Positions 32,628 through 40,392 of a stretch of 64,000 nucleotides of DNA are shown piece by piece. The notes beneath the pieces were generated by a model. It saw nothing but the letters and a program-made list of their open reading frames with translations, was not told where the DNA came from and did not search any database. Numbering within the stretch: the first letter of the stretch is position 1; every line of letters starts with the position of its first letter. The DNA lies in NCBI RefSeq assembly GCF_014287675.1, contig NZ_JACOPQ010000001.1, forward strand, positions 186,001-250,000, written 5' to 3'. The position numbers and the translations under genes were made by a program. The stretch is from Lawsonibacter faecis (lineage in GTDB: Bacteria > Bacillota > Clostridia > Oscillospirales > Oscillospiraceae).

Positions 32628-33506
32628 TTGAAAAAGAGAGAAAAGAAAAAAGCCGAGCCGGGAAAATACCACAAGACCCTCAAGGAACAGGTGCACGAGA
32701 ACAAGGCCCTGGCCGTGGTGTACGTGGTGCTGCGGGTGCTGGTGGTCCTGGTCATGGTGGCCCAGTTCTTCAACGGCAACTTTGAAAACGTCTTCCTGTG
32801 CGTTCTGACGCTCGTGCTCTTTATGATACCCAGCGTCATCGAGCGGACCATCCACATCGAAGTGCCCGATACGCTGGAGGTCATCATTCTCCTGTTTATT
32901 TTCGCGGCCGAAATTCTGGGCGAAATTCAGGCCTACTACGTACAGTTCCCCTACTGGGACACCATGCTCCACACCCTCAACGGCTTTCTCTGCGCCGCCA
33001 TCGGCTTCTCCCTGGTGGATATTCTCAACCGGAACGACCGCTTCTCGGTGTCATTGTCCCCCATTTACCTGGCCATCGTGGCCTTCTGCTTCTCCATGAC
33101 CGTGGGCGTCATGTGGGAGTTTTTCGAGTGGGCCATGGACAGCTTCTTCCTGCTGGATATGCAGAAGGACACCGTCGTCCACGCCGTCAGCTCCGTTATG
33201 CTGGACCCGGCGGGGGGCAATGTGCCCACGGCCATCAAGGACATCACCGACGTAATTGTGGTTACGTCGGACGGCGCGCAGCACGCGCTGGGCTTGGGCG
33301 GCTATCTGGACATCGGCATCAACGACACCATGAAGGACCTCTTCGTCAATTTCGTCGGCGCGGTGGTCTTCTCGGTCATCGGCTTTTTCTACGTCAAGAA
33401 CCGGGGCAAGGGCCGCTTCGCCCGGCGCTTCATCCCCCAGGTGCTGCCCGTGACCCCCGCCGAGCCCGTCGGCGCTGAAAAAAATGACATTGATGGAGCG
33501 CAATAG
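32628..33506 (+). CDS. Polytopic membrane protein, possibly YjdF/DUF2238-like
   Basis: 292 residues from the TTG at 32628, eight bases after GGAAGGGAG. A basic cytoplasmic head (KKREKKK) is followed by about six membrane segments. The segment PYWDTMLHTLNGFLCAAIG with its Asp and His, and later TVGVMWEFFEWAMDSFF, resemble the DUF2238/YjdF membrane family. Between two late segments lies a hydrophilic stretch (about residues 185-235) with TAIKDITDVIVVT and GGYLDIGINDTMKDLFVNFVGA. No partner genes. Function unknown. Confidence 0.72.
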   Translation: MKKREKKKAEPGKYHKTLKEQVHENKALAVVYVVLRVLVVLVMVAQFFNGNFENVFLCVLTLVLFMIPSVIERTIHIEVPDTLEVIILLFIFAAEILGEIQAYYVQFPYWDTMLHTLNGFLCAAIGFSLVDILNRNDRFSVSLSPIYLAIVAFCFSMTVGVMWEFFEWAMDSFFLLDMQKDTVVHAVSSVMLDPAGGNVPTAIKDITDVIVVTSDGAQHALGLGGYLDIGINDTMKDLFVNFVGAVVFSVIGFFYVKNRGKGRFARRFIPQVLPVTPAEPVGAEKNDIDGAQ

Positions 33507-33592
33507 CCGGCATAATCCCCGCTGAAGTACAGATACTAGGATAGGCAAAACCCAATCCACTGTATCCGTACTTTATAAGGAGGACTATGACT

Positions 33593-33775
33593 ATGACTGC
33601 CAATCCCAGTATCAAATGTTCCGTATCCAGCTGTGCCTACCACAACGGCCAGCAGAACGCCTGCACCCTGAATGAGATCAAGGTGGGCTGCTGCGAGTCC
33701 AACGTCTGTGACTGCGGCGAGACCGAGTGCGCGTCCTTCAAGCTGGGCGACCACGGCACCTGCTGCAAGCACTAA
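33593..33775 (+). CDS. DUF1540 small cysteine-rich protein
   Basis: 60 residues from the ATG at 33593 (nine bases after AAGGAGG); the alternative ATG at 33587 is too close to the site. Eleven cysteines in the DUF1540 pattern, beginning IKCSVSSCAYHN and ending CDCGETECASF..CCKH, suggest a small metal- or cluster-binding fold. DUF1540 proteins are common in spore-forming Clostridia and of unknown function. A nested inverted-repeat structure follows the stop. Confidence 0.88.
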   Translation: MTANPSIKCSVSSCAYHNGQQNACTLNEIKVGCCESNVCDCGETECASFKLGDHGTCCKH

Positions 33776-33781
33776 GCAGCA

Positions 33782-33943
33782 AAAAGAGCCTGCTGCAAAA
33801 TGCGATTCTGAGGCCGAAGGCCCAAAATGACACATGAAAAAAGCTGCGTAGAATTGCCGGTTTTGGCAATTCTACGCAGCTTTTTATATACGCAGCTTTT
33901 TATATGGGTGCATCTGAAAATTCTATTTTGCAGCAGGCCCTTT
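33782..33943. repeat. Nested inverted repeats, MITE-like or double terminator
   Basis: Outer arms AAAAAG(A/G)GCCTGCTGCAAAAT run from 33782-33801 and, inverted, 33925-33944. Inside, 33840-33892 forms AAAAAGCTGCGTAGAATTGCC/GGCAATTCTACGCAGCTTTTT. The unit fills the gap between the DUF1540 gene and the convergent rnfB gene, whose stop lies in the right arm. The inner hairpin alone is a good bidirectional terminator; the outer arms look like terminal inverted repeats. Confidence 0.75.
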
Positions 33944-34738
33944 TTATGACTTGCGGATCAGATGTCTGGGGCAGGCGTCCACACATCTGCCGCAGGCGTC
34001 GCACTTGTCGTAGTCAATCACGGCACAGTTGCCGGCCAGGGAGACCGCGCCGTTGGGGCAGGCCTTTTTGCACAGCCCGCAGGCAATGCAGCCGTCGGCG
34101 CAGACGGTCCTGACCTCGGCGCCCTTGTCGGCGTTGGCGCAGAGGACGGACACATCGGTGCCGTAGGGCACAACGGTTATCAGGTTTCTGGGGCAGGCGG
34201 GAATGCACTGGAGACAGCCCCTGCATCTGTCCTCGTCCACACGGGCGGCCCCGTCCTCCACCGCGATGGCGCCGAAGGGGCAGGCCTTCACACAGGAGCC
34301 CAGGCCCAGGCAGCCGTAGGCACAGGCCAGCTCCCCGCCGCCGGGCACCTGGGCGGCGGCCCGACAGTCGGAGTACCCGTCGTACTCATACCGCTTCTTG
34401 TCCCTACCGCCGCCGGTACAGCGCACCAGCGCCACCTGCCGCACCCTGGCTTTGGGCTTCTCCACGCCCATGATCCGGGCCATTTTGGCGGCGGAGGCCT
34501 CGCCCCCCACAGGGCAGGCACCCACCACGGTGCTGCCCTCCAGCACGGCGGCGGCGTAAGCGGCGCAGCCGGGGAAGCCGCAGCCGCCGCAGTTGGCCCC
34601 GGGCAGGGCGTCGACGAGCCGCCGGAGCCGTGGGTCCTCCTCCACGGCGAAAACCCGGTCCGCCGCAGCCAGCAGCAGGCCCAGTCCCGCCCCCAAACCG
34701 CCCAGAACGGCGACGGCCGTTATAATTCCTGTGAGCAT
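33944..34738 (-). CDS. rnfB: RnfB, Fe-S subunit of the Rnf complex
   Basis: 264 residues, ATG at 34738 with GGAAGGAG upstream. One N-terminal membrane helix (about 4-26), then the RnfB four-Cys domain GANCGGCGFPGC (about 48-59 and Cys in GACPVGG), and six further CxxCxxCxxxC-type motifs forming a polyferredoxin tail (for example CRGCLQCIPACP, CIACGLCKKACP, CDACGRCVDACP). RnfB receives electrons from ferredoxin at the cytoplasmic face. Last gene of the rnfCDGEAB operon, 77 bp after rnfA. Confidence 0.95.
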   Translation of the reverse strand: MLTGIITAVAVLGGLGAGLGLLLAAADRVFAVEEDPRLRRLVDALPGANCGGCGFPGCAAYAAAVLEGSTVVGACPVGGEASAAKMARIMGVEKPKARVRQVALVRCTGGGRDKKRYEYDGYSDCRAAAQVPGGGELACAYGCLGLGSCVKACPFGAIAVEDGAARVDEDRCRGCLQCIPACPRNLITVVPYGTDVSVLCANADKGAEVRTVCADGCIACGLCKKACPNGAVSLAGNCAVIDYDKCDACGRCVDACPRHLIRKS

Positions 34739-34815
34739 AGCGCACTCCTTCCAGTGAAAAATGGCAAGCGAGGCGTGAAAAAGCGCCGCCGGCCTCTCCT
34801 GTTTTCAGCGCCCAT

Positions 34816-35403
34816 TTACCACACCTTTAGTCCTGAGAAGCCCATAAAGGCCATCGCCAGCAGACCGGCGGTGACCAGGGCGATGGGGAAGCCCTCGAAA
34901 GCCTTTGGAGGCTTGGAGAACTCCAGCCGCTCCCGGATGGTGGAGAACAGGACGATGGCCAGGGTGAAGCCCAGGCCTGCCAGCACGCCGTAGGCCGCGG
35001 ACAATACGAAGTTGAAATGCTTCTGTGTATTCAGCAGGGCCACGCCCAAAACGGCGCAGTTGGTGGTGATAAGGGGCAGATAGATGCCCAGTGCCGAGTA
35101 GAGCGCCGGGAGGGCACGGCGCAGAAACATCTCCACCACCTGGACCAGTGCTGCGATGACCAGGATGTAGGACACCGTCTGCATATACTGCAGGCCCAGA
35201 GGCACCAGGAGGAAGGTGTTGACCACCCAGGTGAACATGGACCCCAGGCCCATGACAAAGGTAACGGCCAGGCCCATGCCCACGGCGGTGTCGGTCTTCT
35301 TGGACACCCCCAGGAATGGGCAGATGCCCAGGAATTTCACCAGTACGAAATTCTCCGCCAGAATGGCGGAGAGGGCCAGCGCGAAGAGCTGGGTGACACT
35401 CAT
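34816..35403 (-). CDS. rnfA: RnfA, membrane subunit of the Rnf complex
   Basis: 195 residues, six membrane segments. The ENFVLVKFLGICPFLGVSK stretch (about 16-34) holds the Cys that coordinates the intramembrane Fe-S cluster with RnfE; TNCAVLGVALLNT is the second inverted-repeat Cys motif. The ATG at 35403 overlaps the rnfE stop (ATGA), with AGGAGG nine bases upstream. Part of the ferredoxin:NAD oxidoreductase that pumps Na+ or H+. Confidence 0.96.
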   Translation of the reverse strand: MSVTQLFALALSAILAENFVLVKFLGICPFLGVSKKTDTAVGMGLAVTFVMGLGSMFTWVVNTFLLVPLGLQYMQTVSYILVIAALVQVVEMFLRRALPALYSALGIYLPLITTNCAVLGVALLNTQKHFNFVLSAAYGVLAGLGFTLAIVLFSTIRERLEFSKPPKAFEGFPIALVTAGLLAMAFMGFSGLKVW

Positions 35404-36125
35404 GTCTTACCCCTCCTCTCCGCAAGGCTCCGGGCCCACTGCGCCGCCGCAATGACGCAGCCCAGGACAATGAAGCCCCCGCAGGGCGCCACAACGAGCA
35501 GCATGGGCTGGAAGCCCTCACCCAGGACGCTCACGCCCCAGAGGGTGCCGCTGCCCAGCAGTTCCCGCACAACGCCCAGGATGGAAAGAGACGCGGTGAA
35601 GCCCAGACCCATGGCCAGGCCGTCCATGGCGGCATAGCCGGGAGTGTGCTTGGAGGCAAAGGCCTCCGCCCGGGCCAGGATGATGCAGTTGACCACGATG
35701 AGGGGAATAAAGATGCCCAGGGATTCCGACAGGGCGGGCAGATAGGCCTGGAGCAGCAGATCCACGATGGTGACGAAGCTGGCCACCACCACCACATAGC
35801 AGGCGATGCGGATCTGCTTTGGAATCCAGTGGCGCAGCAGGGAGATCACCAGGTTGGAGCAAAGTAGCACCGCCGTGGTGGAGAGCCCCATACAGACCGC
35901 GTTTTTTAGGGACGTGGTGACCGCCAGCGTGGAGCACATGCCCAGCAGGAGCACCAGAGTGGGGTTTTGGAGGACCAGGCCGTTTTTGAAGATCTGCGCC
36001 ACCTTGCCCGGCTCCATGCCAAAACTGCGGCCAAGCCAGCCGCCCGCCCGCCTGACGCCGGACTTCATCATGGCCGGGGCGTTTTGCCGGAATTCCAGCC
36101 AGCCCTTAGACTTCTCCTTCTTCAA
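35400..36125 (-). CDS. rnfE: RnfE, membrane subunit of the Rnf complex
   Basis: 241 residues, TTG start at 36125 behind GAGGGGGG and overlapping the rnfG end by 20 bases. Homologous to RnfA in inverted topology: NPTLVLLLGMCSTLAVTTSLKNA and IVVNCIILARAEAFA hold the conserved Cys residues for the shared cluster. Six membrane segments after a 50-residue cytoplasmic head. Confidence 0.95.
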   Translation of the reverse strand: MKKEKSKGWLEFRQNAPAMMKSGVRRAGGWLGRSFGMEPGKVAQIFKNGLVLQNPTLVLLLGMCSTLAVTTSLKNAVCMGLSTTAVLLCSNLVISLLRHWIPKQIRIACYVVVVASFVTIVDLLLQAYLPALSESLGIFIPLIVVNCIILARAEAFASKHTPGYAAMDGLAMGLGFTASLSILGVVRELLGSGTLWGVSVLGEGFQPMLLVVAPCGGFIVLGCVIAAAQWARSLAERRGKT

Positions 36126-36687
36126 CGCTCATTCCCCCCTCCCTCTCAAATCGGGCCACGGCCTCCAGGGCGGCGTCCACTCCGCGCTCCACCGCCCTGC
36201 TGGTAACCGTGGCGCCGGACACCGCGTCCGCCCCGCTCCCGGCGCTTCTGCCCCGGTAGGCGCTCAGATAGGCGCTGTTGTCCACGCGGGTGCCCACGCC
36301 GGCGGTCTCATTGTGGTCCAGAATCTTCACGCCGGTGACCTTGCTGCCCCCGTCCACCCCCACCATGAGGGTGATGGGGCCGCCGAAGCCGTCCGCCGTG
36401 AGCTGGACGCAGTACCCCCGGAGGATCCCGCCCTCGTAGGCCACCTGCATATCCAGCACGGTCCCGGGGTCAAAGGGCACCTGGGAGAAGATTACGTTTT
36501 CCCCCGGCATCACCGCGGACATGGCCGCCTGGCGGCGGTCCTCCGCCAGCGAGGCAATCCGGTCCTGGGTGAGGCCGTTCACAAGGGCCATCAGAAGCGC
36601 CGAGACGGCGGTGATGCCGAAGAGTATCAGCACCAGCTTGCCGTAAAAGCGCAGGGAGTCCCTCAAGGGCGGCTTTTTCCCGCTCAT
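36106..36687 (-). CDS. rnfG: RnfG, FMN-binding subunit of the Rnf complex
   Basis: 193 residues from the ATG at 36687 (GGGAGGCGGCAGA upstream), overlapping the rnfD stop as ATGA. One N-terminal membrane helix (about 14-36), then the extracytoplasmic FMN-binding domain with the covalent flavin motif SGATVTS near the C-terminus (DAVSGATVTSRAV). The Thr in SGAT carries FMN by phosphoester linkage in the family. Confidence 0.95.
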   Translation of the reverse strand: MSGKKPPLRDSLRFYGKLVLILFGITAVSALLMALVNGLTQDRIASLAEDRRQAAMSAVMPGENVIFSQVPFDPGTVLDMQVAYEGGILRGYCVQLTADGFGGPITLMVGVDGGSKVTGVKILDHNETAGVGTRVDNSAYLSAYRGRSAGSGADAVSGATVTSRAVERGVDAALEAVARFEREGGMSVEEGEV

Positions 36688-37742
36688 TCTGCCGCCTCCC
36701 TTCTGCTGCGGACACGCCCGTAGGGCCGGGGCTTCCCCCACTTGTCAAAGGCCCAGGCGCAGGCATTCATAATCAGGATGGCGAAGGCCACCCCCTCGGG
36801 GTAGGACCCGTAGGTCCGCAGGAAGACGGTGAGAAGGCCGCAGCCCACGCCGTAATACACCTGCCCCATCCGTGTGACCGGGCTGGTCACATAGTCGGTG
36901 GCCATGAAGACGGCGCCCAGCAGCAGCCCGCCGCTCATAAGCTGGTAGAGCATCCACTCCAGAGGATCCGCTACCCCGGCTGGGGGAAAGAAATAACTCA
37001 GCAGCGCCACCGTGCCCAGGTAGCAGACCGGGATGCGCAGCCGGATGACCCTGCGAATGACCAGATACGCGCCTCCCAGCAGGAGCAGGGCGGCGGAGAC
37101 CTCCCCCAGGCTGCCGCCCCGGATGCCGGTAAACATCTCCTGGAGGGTAAAGGCGGGGACGGCCCCGTCGTGCAGGGCGGCCATTGGGGTGGCGGCGGAT
37201 ACCGCGTCCACTGTGCTCCCCAGATCCAGCCACTGCCGCACGGCGGGAAAGCTGCTCATGACGGCCGGAAAGGAGAAGAGGAAGACCCGCCCCGCCAGGG
37301 CCGGATTCATGAAATTTTTCCCCAGGCCGCCGAAGAGCTGCTTGACGATGACGATTGCAAAGAAGTCCCCCACCAGCACCACCCAGTAGGGCACGTCGGC
37401 GGGCAGGGTGAAGGCCAGCAGCACGCCGGTGACCACGGCGGACAGGTCCCCGATGGTCTGCGCACGCCGGGTGGCCAGATTGAAGAGCAGTTCAAACGCC
37501 AAGCAGCCCGCCGCCGACACCGCTGTGACGACGAACGCCCGGGGGCCGAAAAAATAGCACCCGGAGAAGATCAGCGCGGGCATGAGGGCGATGAGCACGT
37601 CCAGCATGAGCATGCGGGTGCTGTCCCGCCCCGCCATATGGGGGGATGAGGCCACCGTCAGCTTCGCGGGCCTGCGGGCGGCTCCGTCCTCCTGCCTGCG
37701 CTCGGGCCTCTGCTCCGACTTTTTCGTGGGCCTGCCGCTCAT
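36684..37742 (-). CDS. rnfD: RnfD, membrane flavoprotein subunit of the Rnf complex
   Basis: 352 residues from the ATG at 37742 (GGGGGGAG upstream; the longer frame from 37859 lies inside rnfC). A 30-residue charged cytoplasmic head, then about nine membrane segments. The flavin-attachment motif is seen as SAATPMAAL (SxAT), with the Thr as FMN site. GKNFMNPALAGRVFL is another family signature. Overlaps rnfC by ATGA. Confidence 0.94.
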   Translation of the reverse strand: MSGRPTKKSEQRPERRQEDGAARRPAKLTVASSPHMAGRDSTRMLMLDVLIALMPALIFSGCYFFGPRAFVVTAVSAAGCLAFELLFNLATRRAQTIGDLSAVVTGVLLAFTLPADVPYWVVLVGDFFAIVIVKQLFGGLGKNFMNPALAGRVFLFSFPAVMSSFPAVRQWLDLGSTVDAVSAATPMAALHDGAVPAFTLQEMFTGIRGGSLGEVSAALLLLGGAYLVIRRVIRLRIPVCYLGTVALLSYFFPPAGVADPLEWMLYQLMSGGLLLGAVFMATDYVTSPVTRMGQVYYGVGCGLLTVFLRTYGSYPEGVAFAILIMNACAWAFDKWGKPRPYGRVRSRREAAE

Positions 37743-39097
37743 CCGGCTCCCCCCTCTCCCCGGTTTTTCTCCTGCAGCGAGCGGAGCTGCTGCTTGCCCG
37801 AGCGGATGCTGTGGACCAGACGGATGCGGGCCGGGCAGCCGTAGGCGCAGGCCCCGCACTCGGTGCAGTCCATAATGTGCAGGCCCGCCAGCTCCCTGAC
37901 CCGGCCGTGGTCGGCATACAGGTGCAGATAGACCGGCTCCAGCCCCATGGGACAGGCCTCGATACAGCGGCCGCAGCGCAGGCAGGGGCCCTCGGGCCGG
38001 TTGGCGGGCTTTATCTCGGCGGCCACCAGGCCCAGAACGGCGCTGGTGCCCTTGGTCACGGGGGTGGACAGGTCAAACTGGGCCGCGCCCATCATCGGCC
38101 CGCCCGCCAGAACCCGGTCGGGCGGGGCGCACCAGCCCCCCGCCTCCCGGATCAGGTCCTCCAGGGGCGTGCCCAGAGGGACCAGCAGATTCTTCGGCTC
38201 CGCCACGGCGGATCCGGCGACGGTGACCACACGGCGGGTTAAGGGGACTGCGTCGTACACCGCGTCATAGACGGCGGCGGCGGTGGCCACGTTGAAGACC
38301 ACGCAGCCCGCGTCCGCCGGGAGCTTGCCAGTAGGAACCCGGCGGCCCGTCAGCTTCTGGATGAGCTGCTTCTCCGACCCCTGGGGGTAGCGGGCCCTGA
38401 GGGTGCGCACCTCCACATCGCCGCCCCGGAGGGGGAGCTGCTTCCGGAGGGCGGCGACGGCGGCATACTTGTTGCCCTCCACGCCGATCACCGCTCTGTC
38501 CAGAGCCAGGCAGCGCATCAGCAGGCGCGTGCCGCCGATGACGGCCTCAGGCCGCTCCTCCATAAGGCGCTCGTCGGCGGTGAGATAGGGCTCGCACTCC
38601 GCGCCGTTGAGGAGGAGGGCGTCCACCCGCCCAATGGCGCTGTGCAGCTTGAGGTAGGCGGGGAAAGCCCCGCCGCCCATGCCCGCGATCCCCGCCTGGC
38701 GGACGATGTCCACAATCTCCCCGGGGGTCAGATCCTGGGGGGCGTCCCGCCGGGAGGCGGGGGTCCAGGCGGGACGGGCGGGGGCGTCCTTCCCGTCATT
38801 CTCCAGCACGATGGAAAGCGCCTTGCCGCCCCAGCTCTGGAGACAGGGCTCAATGGCGGCCACCGTGCCGGACACGCTGGCGTGGACGGCGGCGAAGCGG
38901 GGCGTCGCCGGGCATAGAAGCTGCCCCAGGGAAACCTTATCCCCCGCCTTGACCAGCGGCTCCCCGCTCTCCCCGTCCTGCCCGCACAGAGGCAGCACCA
39001 CCCGGGCCGGCGGGCGCTCCATCGCCGCTATCTTCACTTTCGACGTGGTCTTCTTCCGGTCGGCGGGGTGTACCCCGCCGTAAAATCCGTGAAGCAT
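37739..39097 (-). CDS. rnfC: RnfC, NADH-side subunit of the Rnf complex
   Basis: 452 residues, ATG at 39097 behind AGAGGTGAAGAG. First gene of the operon. The N-terminal barrel-sandwich region is followed by a Rossmann-like NADH/FMN region (GIAGMGGGAFPAYLKL, about 137-152, and NGAECEPYLTADERLM), a SLBB part, and two CxxCxxCxxxC clusters near the end (CLRCGRCIEACP and CTECGACAYGCP). RnfC is the peripheral cytoplasmic subunit that reduces NAD+. Confidence 0.96.
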   Translation of the reverse strand: MLHGFYGGVHPADRKKTTSKVKIAAMERPPARVVLPLCGQDGESGEPLVKAGDKVSLGQLLCPATPRFAAVHASVSGTVAAIEPCLQSWGGKALSIVLENDGKDAPARPAWTPASRRDAPQDLTPGEIVDIVRQAGIAGMGGGAFPAYLKLHSAIGRVDALLLNGAECEPYLTADERLMEERPEAVIGGTRLLMRCLALDRAVIGVEGNKYAAVAALRKQLPLRGGDVEVRTLRARYPQGSEKQLIQKLTGRRVPTGKLPADAGCVVFNVATAAAVYDAVYDAVPLTRRVVTVAGSAVAEPKNLLVPLGTPLEDLIREAGGWCAPPDRVLAGGPMMGAAQFDLSTPVTKGTSAVLGLVAAEIKPANRPEGPCLRCGRCIEACPMGLEPVYLHLYADHGRVRELAGLHIMDCTECGACAYGCPARIRLVHSIRSGKQQLRSLQEKNRGEGGAG

Positions 39098-39187
39098 CTC
39101 TTCACCTCTACCAATTTTCGGGGTGTTTTTCGCACCTCGTCACTGTGCGCCGGCCGCTTCCGACGGCAGCCGACAAAAAATCATTAT

Positions 39188-39217
39188 ATTATACCTCTTT
39201 CAGGGGCGAAATGTCCA
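39188..39217 (-). promoter_or_regulatory. rnf operon promoter
   Basis: Minus strand TGGACA (39217-39212), 18 bp, TATAAT (39193-39188), 90 bp upstream of the rnfC ATG. Confidence 0.6.
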
Positions 39218-39375
39218 GTGCAAGGGATGGACGTCCCTGTTGTATATAAGTATTGATGGAAAAAGCTCCGTCGGCTTGACCTGCCGGCCTTGAGAAGAAA
39301 AAATCAATATGATAGTATATAAAAAGGCTGCAGGTCGTCTTTGGCGAAAAAGGCGAATTAAAGGAGGGGCGATTA

Positions 39376-39723
39376 ATGTTTAATGAAATCTGCATTTATG
39401 AAGCGAAAATCGAGATGCAAGACGAAATTGAAACGCTGATGAAAGAGGTTGCTGAGTTTTATTTGTCTCAACCCGGTGTTGTCGATGTGAAATATATAAA
39501 GCGAACTCATCGGCAAGAGGATTTTAAATCTGTCAAGGAAGGAAGGCCGCCGATTCGTTTGACAAGATGGGTTGGCAAGGTCACATATATTCTACACTGG
39601 ACACTTGAGAATGAAGAAGCTCATGCCCGTGTTTCAAAGCTGGGACTGGAGCAATTCTATAAACGCTGGAATCGTTGCCTCACTACAATGCCCAAAATTC
39701 TGTTGGGTGAAAATATTGTGTAG
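39376..39723 (+). CDS. Small protein, possibly of the dimeric alpha/beta-barrel (ABM-like) superfamily
   Basis: 115 residues, ATG behind AAAGGAGGGG. The first part (NEICIYEAKIEMQDEIETLMKEVAEF and VVDVKYIKRTH) has the beta-alpha-beta layout of small monooxygenase-like or ferredoxin-like folds, but no catalytic residue can be named. The gene is clearly richer in A and T than the rnf and ilv genes on either side, which suggests recent acquisition. No family assigned with confidence. Confidence 0.65.
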   Translation: MFNEICIYEAKIEMQDEIETLMKEVAEFYLSQPGVVDVKYIKRTHRQEDFKSVKEGRPPIRLTRWVGKVTYILHWTLENEEAHARVSKLGLEQFYKRWNRCLTTMPKILLGENIV

Positions 39724-40037
39724 GTCGCCTCATTGGTATCATGTGATTCAACTCGAAGAATTCCTACACCGAAAAAGTGCAGGGATTCTTTTGTGCTATT
39801 TGACGAAGACCAGTTTACCAGACCCAATATCAACACTTTCCTGCAACAGGGATGGATGGACGCGCGCGCTGAGGCTCTGCTTTTCCCCACTGGGGTCGTC
39901 GCGTCTCCGGCCTATCCGCGCCGCGGCGGGCGCAGGGGCGTCTTCCGATTTTCCCGCCCCGGTTTTGTGGAAGCCTCCAAAAATTATCAGCGCTTTAAAT
40001 AGAAAAAGTCTTTTTTGTGGAAATCCGGATCTCACGA
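39724..40037. other. Intergenic stretch upstream of the ilv promoter
   Basis: About 310 bp. A frame at 39733-40002 (89 codons) has no ribosome site and changes from AT-rich to GC-rich half way, so it looks like a junction between imported and native DNA and not a gene. Confidence 0.5.
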
Positions 40038-40066
40038 TTGACAAATGTCCATTCCCGCGTTATGAT
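40038..40066 (+). promoter_or_regulatory. ilvB operon promoter
   Basis: TTGACA (40038-40043), 17 bp, TATGAT (40061-40066), directly upstream of the T-box leader. Confidence 0.85.
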
Positions 40067-40072
40067 ACAGGT

Positions 40073-40345
40073 TAATTACACGCCACACATACATATGTAA
40101 CAGTTTTAAAAGCAATGACTGGGTAAGTACGGCCGTCGCGCAAGCGCAGAGAGGGAACGGTGGTGTAAGTTCCCGTGAGGACGGTGCGGAACGTCGCCCA
40201 GGAGCAGTCCGGCTGAACAGAGTAGGCCGGAACGGGTCCCCTCCGTTATCGGGGCAACGAGTGCATGGCGGCGACGCCATGAATTTAGGTGGTACCACGG
40301 AGCATGACTTCGTCCTAAACGGACGAGATGTCATGCTTTTTTTGT
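40073..40345 (+). ncRNA. T-box leader of ilvBN
   Basis: Stem I begins near 40117 (GACTGGG, closing with CCCAGGAGCAGTC), with the AGTA element at 40126-40129. The T-box core AGGTGGTACCACGG is at 40287-40300 and is followed by a terminator (40301-40345: AGCATGAC..GTCATGCT then T7). Uncharged tRNA should stabilise the antiterminator and switch on ilvBN. The likely specifier is GTC (valine) at 40193-40195, following GGAAC; this assignment is tentative. Confidence 0.92.
40301..40345 (+). terminator. T-box-controlled terminator
   Basis: AGCATGAC paired with GTCATGCT, inner stem CGTCC/GGACG, then T7. It overlaps the antiterminator formed by the T-box core. Confidence 0.88.
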
Positions 40346-40392
40346 ACTCCGGGGCCCGTCCCCCGGAATTCAAGCCAAAGGAGGCCCACAAT

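Noticed and set aside
39733..40002. 89-codon frame upstream of the ilv promoter
   Set aside because: No ribosome site and an abrupt change of composition half way; treated as a junction of two sequence sources.
40261..40392. Upstream in-frame extension of ilvB
   Set aside because: It would begin within the T-box RNA and be translated through its terminator. The ATG at 40393 has a proper ribosome site.
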